DNA from: Diphasiastrum complanatum
Lineage: Eukaryota; Streptophyta; Lycopodiopsida; Lycopodiales; Lycopodiaceae
Direction: 5' to 3'
Length of the DNA stretch: 64,000 nucleotides
Assembly: GCA_029204225.1 (NCBI GenBank)
Contig: CM055098.1
Span: 24,123,367 to 24,187,366, forward strand
The notes under the pieces were generated by a model that was given only the letters and a program-made list of their open reading frames with translations, ran no database searches and had not been told where the DNA came from. Both the position numbers and the translations under genes were made by a program. This document shows, piece by piece, positions 48,001 through 60,000 of the stretch; the first letter of the stretch is position 1; the number at the start of each line of letters is the position of its first letter.

Positions 48001-51000
48001 TATTAACTTGTAAATGGCTAAGTCACCGGCCTGTGGAGACAATTGTAAATTGCAATGTGAATATCTATTATAGTGACTAAATCCGAGATGGCCAAGGGGG
48101 TACTGGGTCTCATAAGAGACTGCTGGATTGACCTCCTAAAACGTAGGAAGGGTTGACTAGTCAACATGACACGTGCCATATGCTCACTGGAGTAACAAAT
48201 TATATCCACACAACAAACGGGAATTTTGAACTTTGAAAGTGTCTCCCAACTAAATTAGTGGTGCATGAGTGACACTTGTCAGACGTGTCCAATGTATGAG
48301 TGACACGTGTCAGATTGTCCACCTACTAGCTTGCCTATGTGTCAGGGTACTGCCAAGTGGCAAGTGTCGGCTGTGCATGGAGTTTGCCGTGTGTCGACGT
48401 TAGGATGTGTCAGGGTTAAGGGGTGCTTGAGGGGATATAGTGTGAGCATAGTCAGGCATTCCTCATTATGGTATTCCTATGCAGCTATGGTTGGGAGGAG
48501 ACTTGCAGCAGAGCTCTCATGTTTGCTTGTTGATCTATGTACATTTGCTTGAGATTAATAAAGTGACGGATTTGCTGGGTAATTCTGTGTATTTACTTAG
48601 GGTTTGTGAGCTTGTGTGCAACATTTGGTATCAGAGCAGTTACTTTCAAGACTTGTGTGGGATTTGGCATCTTCGGTTAGGGTTTGGAGCATTCTTGGAG
48701 AGCCAGCGCCCTACTGCAGGTGATCTGTTGGTAGATTTGGAGCCCATAAGATAGCAGATTGAAGCCCTATGGTGGATTGCTGATCTTCTGGCAGCCTTTG
48801 AGCATTTTCTACTACGCGGCTTGATTATTCTCTTCGCTTTTGTGAAAATCCAGCCCACATAGGATTTGTAAATCTGTTTGTAACTTCTTCAATACTCTGT
48901 ATTTTTCAGATCCGTCAGTTGCAATAAGCTTCTTGTGGTAGGTCGCTGGTAGGGTAGGGCTTTTCGCCTTCTGATTCGGTGATCATCCATAGTTTTTTGC
49001 CAATTGTCAGTTTGAAACCCTAGTTTGCTGGTTTTTGGAGAAGAAGAGTCTATGTGTAGTTAGAACTTGGCTGTAGGAGATCTATTCTATCCAGTTCTTC
49101 TAGGAATTCAGGGCAACCTATTTGTGTAGTGATTTGAGGTGCTGAGAGCCTGGTTTTGCTTTGTTTCTGCTACCTATTTTTCTGCTATGGCATCCGCAAG
49201 CAACACCAGTCAAGATTCACAGAGATTAGATGCTATATGTTCCAAGGTGGATACTATCGAAGCTACTCTTAAGCTGATTTTGGAGCAACTCAAAGGTAAA
49301 GGGGTTAGTGTTCCTGAGAGAGTCAGTGGTACAGCTATGGAAGCAGAAAGGACATTGTCAACGGGCCATGAAGCTGAGTTGGGGTTTTGAAAGAGAAAGC
49401 TACCTACTATCAAAGATTTAAAACCTCCCAACCAATACTATTGCCAATTTGGATCAAGAGATTAGGAAAGAGTTTTCAGATGTGTTCATAGATGATCTTC
49501 CATCTGTTTTACCTCCTAAGAGGAATGTTGAACATAAGATTCAATTAATACCCGGATCATGTCTTGTCAATAGACATCCTTACAGAATAAGTCTTAAGGA
49601 GGAAGAGGAAGTGAGACGGATGGTCGATGATTATCTGGCCAAGGGGCAGATACGACCTAGTTATTCCCCTTTGGCCTCTCCAATCATTCTTGTAAAACGG
49701 AAGGATGGATCATGGCGTATGTGTGTGGATTATCGAGGTTTGAACAAGATAACAATTAAACATCGATATCCTATGCCACGTATAGATGATTTGCTTGATG
49801 CCTTGTCAGGTGCCACTGTGTTCAGTAAAATAGACCTAAAGAGTGGATACCATCAGGTTAGAGTTCGTGAAGAGGATGTACACAAGACTGCCTTTAGAAC
49901 TCGGTTCGGTCACTATGAGCATCTTGTGATGCCATTTGGATTGACTAATGCCCCAGCTACATTCATGATGATGATGAATGATGTGCTCAGACCGTATATG
50001 GGTAAATTTGCCGTAAACTTTGTTGATGACATTCTGACTTACAGTGTAGGTGAGGTCAAGCATATGGCTCACTTTAGGGCTGTGTTGTCTACTTTGACGG
50101 AGAACACTTTGTTTGCCAATAGTAAAAAAAGTGAATTGTTTAAAAAGAGATTGAGTATCTTGGTCATGTAGCGTCTGCTGATGGAGTAAGGCCAAATCCT
50201 AAGAAGGTTGCTATGATCGTTGTGTGGCCTGTGCCGGCTGATTTGACAGCACTCCGTTCTTTTCTTGGATTGGCAGTATTCTATAGAAAATATGTTAAGA
50301 AATAGTCCTATATTGCAGCACCTTTGACTGATTTGACTCAAAAGAATAGATTTGGTAAGTGGACTGAACTGCAGCAAGCAAGCTTTGATCAGTTGAAACA
50401 AGCTATTGCTGAGTGCGTCACTCTAAAGATTGTAGACCCTCAAAAGCCCTATGTTTAGGTCCTCTAAAAAGTTTCTGGCTGCTTCAACTTTTTCTTGTTT
50501 AAACCCTACAACTGTGGGTGAGCGTGGCTGAAAACCGTACATCAGCATAAATGGGCTGTATCCCGTAGCTGAATGTTTGGTACTGTTGTAAGCAAACTCT
50601 AATATCGAGAGATACTCCTCCCAATTAGTCTGCTTCTTGCTGACGTATGCACGAAGCATATCCTCCAGCACCTAATTTACCCTCTCTGTTTGACCGTCCG
50701 TCTGTGGATGGTCGGTGGTACTCATATTAAGTTTAGTATGGAGATGATGGAATACTGCCCTCCAAAAATTTCCATTAAACTTACTGTCCCGGTCGCTGAC
50801 TATGCCGGAAGGTAGACCGTACAATTTAAATAGCCCGTCTACAAACAACCTCGCTAACTCTGGAGCTCTAACGGTTGTTTTGGTCGGAATAAAATGAGCC
50901 ATTTTGGTCAGACGGACATAAGTAGGGAGAAATCCATATTTTGAGCGCATGTGTCTATTTATTAAATGAGCTTATATTGACTCAAGACTAATAGAACTTC

Positions 51001-54000
51001 AACGACAACAATTCAAATGATTTCAAAAGATGCAACTTTAGGCAATTGACAAAGCCAAAAAGATGACTTTTCTATAGATTTTTTTTTTTCAATTTTCTAC
51101 AAGCTTTTCCCATTAGTTTTGATCCTCAAGGGTGTGTTTCTTGTGGTTAACCCCAAACACGTAGTCCGCATTAGCATATCACAAATATAGAAAATTGTTT
51201 TGCAATTCCTAACTTGAATTTGACAATAATTCTCTTAGATTATAACTAAGTAATGTACATATGACAAATAAAGATTGGAAAAAAACATGTTTAGCTCAAA
51301 GTAGTAGCCCTAAAATCAAATAGAGTTCAAAGCATTTAAGACATAACACTACATGCATCGCACGGATCCAATCTCTAGAGTATGCACACACTCAAGAGAC
51401 AATGTAGATTAAAGTCATACCTCAATGTTTGTGAGCATCTGTAATGTCCCTAAGGAGGAATCCAACTCAAGTCCACATCTTGCATGTAGTTCAATGACCT
51501 TATCCGTGAATGAGACCTCATATTTTTGGTTGACAACATTTGGATTTGTGTTTTCTTGTAGTATCCTTTGCTGTTCTCTTTCAATACTCAAAGCTAACTT
51601 GAGAGCCTGTGGAAGCAGATTATCAGGAAAAGTATATCCATACTCTAAAACAATTGTCAACGAATTGAAAAATAAAAGGCTAGCAAGAGTAGCGAGTCGA
51701 AGAAAAAGTTTGATAAAATGATTGTATGCGTTTCACTAATTCATTGAGGTGACTAAAGTACAATAGTTTAAGCACACCATGAGCTGTGTTTGCAAGGTAG
51801 ACAATTTAACTTCATTTGTAGCTTTTGTCTCCTTGAATTTGGACTTAAGGTCTTCAAGTATGTTTTCACTATCTTGACACTCTTGCATTAATGTTATGTT
51901 CTTTTCCTCCAGATCCGCAAATATCTCCAATAGCTGATATGATTTATAAACAACATCAAGCTTAAAGCATCACATAAACAAAAAGTAAATAGAAAACTAA
52001 TGATCACATAACAATCTTCAACTAAGATCACAATGTAAACAACAATATGCCTTGTGTGTAGCTATTATGAACAGGATGAAACAAAAAACATCATGTGGCA
52101 AAGAATGGACGGTGACAATGGAGCACATAGCAATCTCCAACTAAGAATGTTTTAACATCATGAATTCCCACATACATACATAACATAGTTGCACTAAGGT
52201 TTCAGAACCGCGGTCAAAAATGCGTTTCTGAACCACGTTTCTGATTTTGGACAATGTTTCTCATAAACGTTTTTTTTTTTTTTTGGATTTTTGTGGGCAA
52301 TATGGGTATCAGATTAAAGCTCTAATCAAGAGCATTGCATTTTTATAGGTTGCCAGGTGTTATGGTTACAGTTGGTTCCAGTCGCGCTTTTGGATGGTTT
52401 GAGAGAGAGTATTCAGAGACAAGATGTTTGTGAGTGTTGATAACCTTCCAGTAATGGATAGGCCAAGGTTTTGGCAACTGTCTACAACCCAAATTGGCAC
52501 CAGAAACTTGCCAAAAATGAGCTAAAATTTCACTAGTAGACAGGCCGCAGTTCTGGTTCACCAAGGTTGAAAGACAGCCAATACTGTGCTCAATAGAACT
52601 ATAGTATGGTGCCATGGCACCAACAATGAAGTAAATCCAATGCTGAAAATGGGCTTTAAATTGGCCCACAGTACAAAGGATGGCTAAATTGAGTACCATC
52701 TTTAGTGGATGATCTTGTCTTTGGGTGCTCCTTCTGCAGACAATCTGAACTCGGGACACAAAGCCTGTTCATTGCCTTCAAAATTTACTCCCATCAAAGA
52801 GAAATATGTTGAAAGTGGGCCAAAAGCTAAGTAAAAACCATGTTCTGACATTTTCTTTAGAGAAATGCCCAAAGATTTTCATTGCATCCAACACCAAAGT
52901 CAACGCAGCAGTCCATTGATTGAATAAGAGCCAGACACTGGAAAACAAAAATGACGTATATGATGAAACATAAGCAGCTGTATCAAGATTATATGGAACT
53001 AGCTATGTCTTGCTAGAACACGAGCACGTAAGACCTTTCAAAGCTCTGCTACCTCTTGGAAGAACGGAATGCAGATCTGACTATCTAAGCTGCTATTAAT
53101 CAATCAGACAATGCTTGAGAGATCACACATTGATAGCATCAAATGATGAAGAAAATAAATCAAAAGCAGTTCATTATTTATGATACAATGATCTTACTTA
53201 AGGGATTGGTGATAATATCTCTAGATTTTCAACACATGAATGACTGCAAAAAGCTCCTTCTCATAGGTAGAATACCTAGACTGAGCAGGATCAAGCTTTT
53301 TGCTTTCAAACGCAACTGGTCTACCATCTTGGTAAAGGACTGCTCGTACAGCAAAGTTGCTAGCATCCGTATCCACCACAAAAGGTCGGTTAGGCACGAC
53401 AATGTGTAAAATTTGAGCGATAGAAACACAGTGCTTAAGAGCTTCAAAACTCTCATTCATTTCATTAGTCCATGTTATCAATGGAATTTTTCTGCGGCTA
53501 CATTTTTTCTTCAACCCCTTAAGAATGTTCATTAGGGGCAATGCTATTAAGGCATAATCCATAATGAACATGTGAAAGAATCCTGTGAAGCCCAAAAAGG
53601 ATTTTACATCACGAACTGTTTGAGGTCGCAGCCATTCTCGCACCTTACGAACCTTATCATAATCGATCTCAATACCCTGATTAGATATGACATGGCCCAG
53701 GTATTTGAGTTTAGTTTGAAAGAACTCACATTTCGACTCCTTAGCATAGAGCTTTTCTTGCGTTAGGAGAAGACTTAGCTCCATTTAGACGATCCATTAG
53801 ATCATCCATCCTAGGTAAGGGATATCTATTCTTGATGGTTAACTTATTTGATTTCTAAAATTGTCGCACAAACGTGTGCCTCCATCCTTTTTACTAACCA
53901 AAAGGATTGTTGCTCCCCAAGGGGACTTACTAGGCCGAATGTGGTCCATCCTAAGAAGTTCCTATAACTGCCTAGAAATTTCATCCTCTTCCTGAATCCT

Positions 54001-57000
54001 TAGCAGTAACCCTGTATGAAAAAAGGGATATAGGCTCGCTATCGGGAATTAACTCTATCTGATGGTTGACACTCCTTTGGGGAGGTAGGCCATCAGGTAG
54101 TTCTTTGGGAAAAACATCGCTAAATTCTTGCCTAGGTGAATTAACACTTAAGGGAGTATTTATAGACACATCCAAGAGCATTTGTGACAAATCGATATTT
54201 AGACTTTGTACAACATGATCATTGTCATGCCCATGATTGGTCTCAGGTACCATGTCCACGCTAGGGACCGGTAGACCAACAACCCGTAAGTTAATTGTGA
54301 TTATCACGGGATTGGGGCCCTTATAAGTACATTGTCATAATTAATGTTTGTAGGCCTAAACACATGGTGGTGGAGTTACATATTTCAATGTCTTACAACA
54401 TATGAGCATATCAAAAGCTATTGAAAATTGAACTCAAGTTTTCATTTTCATTTAGATTATTAAAAATTTTCAGCTTAAGTTTTTATGATCAGATTGTCTC
54501 TATTTCTGGAGAGACCGATGTACTTCCATCGCCGATGATTTCCTCGGCTGAATTGATTGAGAAACTTCATGATTCTGAGTATGAACTCTTTCACTTGCTT
54601 TTGAAATCTCGTATGCATTATGATGTTGGGGATGTGAATGTGTTTTCATGCTTTAACATCGAAAATTCGCATCAAGAACAACAACTTTTGCAAGATTTAA
54701 AGCAAGAGTTTAGTGAAGTTTTTCGGAAGCAGCTACCTTATGGACTACCACCCGATCGGTCGGTGGATCATAAGATAGATCTTTTGCCCGATAGCCGTCC
54801 TATCTTCAAACAACCATATCGGTTCAGTCAGAAGGAAGAGGAGGAAGTGGCTAGGCAGATCGAGGAGTATCTCAGAATGGGACACATAAGACCAAGTAAA
54901 TCTCCATGGGGAGCACCTGTCCTTAAGAGTAAGAAAGATGGGAGTTTTCGGCTATGTGTAGATTACAAGGGTGCACCTTATTCACAATGATCGGTGGCTC
55001 TGATACCAAATGTTAGAATCCCCATCGTTGAATCCGGTCATTGCTAAGACATAATCAGGTGACGAACACTTCGTTCCCCCCCCAACCATAGAGGTACTGC
55101 CACCTCTCCCCCATGCACTTGAGCCATAGACCACCATTAAGCAAGCTTGGATCTCCGATAAGCCACGACATACCACTGTACCTTACCCTCGACCATCACC
55201 TACCTTCATCTTGAGGCCTAAATTAACATCCCGACCTCCAATGGAAGAGCTCTTCAGTCTCCAAGAGAGAATGAATGACAAGCTCTTGGAGATCCACCTC
55301 TATATACATAATCAAGGTGGGGTCATCTCCAACCAAAGGGGTCACGCCTGACCAACGACATGCGTCAGTTATGTGTCAGTTGTGCACACTAACGCGGGTC
55401 CATAACAAAGGGTCACCTAGCACCAATAGAACATTGACACGTTGGGTACGTAACAACAAAGCTGGCCACAAGTCTACTGCTATCCTATTTAAGATACTGA
55501 ATGGTAGAAAATAAAATAGAAATTGCTATGAATATTCTTTCAAAGATTTTTCAATTTATATTGACTATAGATACTGTAGTCATTTGTGCATGTGATTGGA
55601 AGTCTTGAATATCAATGCTGAATCATTTTGAACGTTGTAAAGCACTTATATTGGTTGCCAACCACAAAACTTTCAATTTTGTTGGATACAGCCAAGGATA
55701 TTCTGAAATTCAAACATACTTCACAGCATATGAATGAACATGCCATGACTTTTGTAAATATGAAGCATTCCTATCATAGCCTCTGATAAAGCATACCTGG
55801 TTTGGTGTTTTGAAAAACATGCTTTTTGTTGAAACATTATTATCTTTCTCTTCATGGCCTGAAATGTGGATTAGAAGGAGAATTAATTCCTCTTTATCAA
55901 TTAGAATTGGTCAATAATTAAAAAGCATGATACATTCTCGTGGACTAAACATTGACCTCCATAAAGGCTTTGGACTAATTAGCAGTATAATGATGTGTTG
56001 TTCTAATGAAAATTTTATCCATTTTAAGGCAGGCAAAGATATTAGTTGGAGTAAACTTGCAAGCAAACCACAGTCTGCAATAGTAAGAGGTTCCCACATG
56101 CAAAGGCACGTGTTTAAATTTGGATAAACTACATATTAGAACATTATATCTCTTATCCAACAAAGCATAATTGTTTCCAGTTCATAGAAAGTAGGGCCAA
56201 CTTTGTTTGTACTAGAGTTGGATGATGATAATGAATGTTGAGATTGAGACTGAATCTTTAAGACAAATTGCAGCATACTAGGAGACTATACACTTGCAAA
56301 CAGTGGGCGGTGAGGCTGCTGAATGGGTCCCAAAAACTGCAAGAAAATCACCTTAAACAAGATTTCCAGAAGAAAGGTATTATATGAGAAAATTCTCCTC
56401 AGCAATCAGGAAAGGAAAAACAGAAAGCACTTCCATGCCTTCCGAATATACTGCAATGAATGCTCGAATTACTGAGCCAATTTCAGAAACCTTTGCCGAG
56501 GTTTTGGTGTCGGAAAGTACTGTTTGTTCCGTACAGTATGTTCCAACGTATTGCCCCAGAACATCTTAAATAATCGCTAAAAAAATTACTTTAAAAAGCT
56601 TTCTTTGTTTTTATCCCTTTTCTTCCTCCATCTTCGATCGTTGTGCTGCTTTCAGGCAAACAAGTTACGTTGGTAGTTACAAGAGTTGTTATGAGAGCTT
56701 ACTCTTATTACTATTCATTCAGCCTGCCATTTTCGTCAAAGCGAGGGAGTGCAAGAAGGGACAGCGAGGGAGTGCAAGGAGGGATGGGACAGGGGTGGGC
56801 AAAGGGGTAGGGATGGGACAGCGAGGGAGTGCAAGGAGGGACAGCAAAGGAGGGCAAGGAGGTAGGGATGGGACAGCGAGGGAGGTGAAGGAGGGATAGA
56901 GAGGGAGGGCAGGGGGTAGTGATGGACATTGAGAGAGGTGAAGGAGGGACAGAGAGGGAGAGGCCAACGAGGGAGGGCAAGGAGTTAGGGCAGGGATAGC

Positions 57001-60000
57001 GAGAGAGGGACAATGAGGAAAAGCGAGGGAGGGCAGGGAGCGAGGAAAAGAGATAGGCACAGTGGAGGGGCGTTCTTTGGAAAAAAATTTCTGCTCAGGA
57101 AAGTGCTCTGATGCCGAGTTACGATTGGATCCACAAGTAATCTAAGGCTAAACTAGAAAATAGCACAAAAAGCAAGAAAAGAGAGACTAAGAAGGCTAAA
57201 GGAGAGAGATCCATATCATAAGCTGAAAATGAAAGTGACACTGGAGCCCTACTTATACCCAACAGGAAGCCCTAGAAAGGGGTCCAGAGGATAAGAGTCA
57301 ACTGGGAGGGAGAATAGTGCGCCCTCCAAGAGAGCCCCCCTCCAAGGTAACATGGTCTAAATGTCAATAAAATGAATATTACGGCCCAAGGCCAACCATA
57401 TAGTCTAAATGTCAGTAAACAATAAAATAGAGGGCTGCTTATGCAAAAAAAGGTAAAGGTAAAGTAAATGCGAATGGAGGAGCCAAGTCCATAACTCCCC
57501 TCCATCGCACCATCAATGGAGGACCCCTCCATCGCTGGAGGGAGCTTTGAAATTGGCCGCGATAGGAGCCCCTCCATCGCAGATGGTGAAGGGGACCTCC
57601 CTCCATCGCTGGCAGAGCGATGGAGGGGAAGGAGCTGATAAGGGGGCCTTCTTCTTAGGTGCCATGGAGGAGAAGGACGGAGGTGAGGCCCTGCAGGAGG
57701 TCAGCAGGCGTCAGCAGATGATGTCAGCATCATAGGTCAGCAGGTCAGCAACACACCCTCGCACCAATAGCACGCTAGGAACAGCGCAGTAGGAGTGCCA
57801 GATCCATGCACCAGGACAGGGGCAGGTCAGCGCCAAGTCAGTTTGGCAGCGCTCCAGATCAGCCAAGGCAAGGCGCCAAAACCGCGAGAGAGAGGAGAGG
57901 GAGAGGGAGCTCTATTAATGCCTTTTCCATGCCAAAAGGCATATAAGACTAATAAATGTTCATGTCAAGTATTGGAAAATATGACATTTTATTGTTGGCT
58001 GAAACCCATGAGTCTTTATGTCATCCTCTTCCACATATACAGGATTATTCTTGGCACTCTGTTTTTCGCCCATTTGTAAGAGGAAAAACTTGTCGCGGAT
58101 CTAGAGGAGTGGCTTGTTTATACAGGGGCACCACAGTTAAGATGGTCATGCAAGATCCCTACGCTCGCTATATCTGGCTTCACATTGTTGGGTCACTTTT
58201 GGGAGTACTTCAGGACATTTATATGGTTGTGTGATATTTCGCCCTGCAGACATCGGGGTTTGTTGATTTTGGTGGAGACCCCTTTCAGGCACTTTCAGAC
58301 GACATTGCTATCTTTTCTCAATAGGATTACAATCTGTTAGCAGGGAATTCCAACGCCCGCACAAGCTCCAAACAGACAGAATTTCATGCAGACACTGACT
58401 TTCTCCGGCTCCACCCTCTGGATATGGGACTAGATCGGATTTCACAGGATGCATACATTCCAGCTACTTCTTTTGGGGAGCAATTGATTACTCTTGTAGA
58501 GACGCACTCTCTTGCCATCCAGAATGGCCTCACATAGTGGCCCTCCTCATCAACATTTACATGTCATCCTCATGGTGGAGGGCATAATGTAGTTAACTAC
58601 TTCATTGGATCACCTTGCCTTGATCCCTTATATCTCTAATTTCGCCATTACCCCTCCTACTATTTCTGATCACTCACTCTTATGCCTCTCACTTGGTTAT
58701 ATAACCCTATCTTCTGACGTCCCATGCTCTCCTTCCACATAAACGTGCCCCTTTCACTCACACACTGAACTTACAAATTACACTACAACCCTGTCCCAAT
58801 TACTTACTAGCTTCCCTTTCACGGCATCAGTTGACCACAACAAGCCACTTTCCTCTCTCAATCCCTTTTAACTACTGCTTCCTCATCTTTCCGTACCTAA
58901 ACGATACCATCTCAAAGATGTGTTCATAACCGATGGTATGATTCAGAATGCCGTTCTCTTCACAAACAAGTGGTATATGCCAAATTACACTCCCTGCAGT
59001 ACTCAAACAACGCCAGAAAGAGTATCATAAAACCACTAGAAAAAAGAAGATAACGTACCTACGATCACTTTGCCAAAGGTTGATCAATTCTTTAGATTCT
59101 CCTTCTTCCTCCTTTTTCTGGAAGCACTTCACCAGACACTCCTCGACACGGGCCCCCATAGCAATCGAATCCTGGATTGAATATGCCACGAAACTATATA
59201 CCATGGACTCTCCTCCTATCTTACTCTCACCACAACCTGCCCACTGCTCTCTTTTTACTCCACGCATGGTTGAAATCGCCATGAAACATGCCAAACTTCA
59301 TAAAGCTACTGACTATGATTCTCTGAATGTAGACTTCGTAAAGTCTGTAGCACACATTATTTCTCCCTACACTGCTCGCGCTTTTAACACCGCTGTGACT
59401 TCCGGTTTCCCCACGACATGGTGTACTAATATCCTCCATCCCATCCTCAAGGCAGGTGATCCCATGAATGTAGAAAACTATCGCACCATCATGATTGGTC
59501 ACACTTTGGCTAAGATCTATGGTTCTATATTACAGTCGTGGTTGCTGGATCCTTTGCTGAGACTGAGGGTTTACACGCTTTGGGTCAAGCTGGCCAGGAT
59601 ACTCTACCTCTCGGATCAGATCTTCATTTTGAGATGCATTATTGAGGAGGCACAACATAGGAGGCAGAGAGTTTATTGCTGCTTTATGGACCTTCACAAA
59701 GCTTTTGACTCTGTTCCCATACATCTCCTTTTTCAGAGGTTAGCTTCACTTGGCTTTACAGAGGAGACTATTGCTGCGATCATTACTTTATATGAGCGGG
59801 TTTTGGCACGTTTCAGATATGGTACTGGCTGGTCCCCTCTGATACATAGTACCATTGGAGTGAAGCAGGGCTTTCCTTTATTGCCTACTCTCTTTGCACT
59901 ATATATTGATGATCTCGAGCGAGCTATTCATGAGGACGGTGGAGAGGGATGCCCTTTAGTGGACATTATTATACCCATTCTCTTATACGTTGATGATGTG

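Larger units (their letters stand above)
33748..51420 (-). other. CFAP100: 17.7-kb intron of the CFAP100-like gene, packed with transposons
   Basis: Donor GAG|gtatga (minus strand, at 51420) and acceptor tgctacag (at 33748). It contains every element listed between 35166 and 50950. The nearest exon-flanking DNA on each side is free of recognised elements. Confidence 0.8.

Noticed and set aside
47994-48624. Repeated CACGTGTC / TGACACGTG motifs as evidence of a host ABA-responsive promoter
   Set aside because: They lie inside a gypsy LTR directly before its PBS, so they belong to the transposon, not to a host gene.
51607-51642. Longer version of the CFAP100-like exon starting at an upstream acceptor (ttttagag)
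   Set aside because: It stays in frame, but the downstream acceptor has a far better pyrimidine tract and the extra residues do not resemble the family. Kept only as an alternative.
56711-57060. Pro/Ser/Leu-rich minus-strand frames of 100-113 codons
   Set aside because: Translations of the purine-rich minisatellite.
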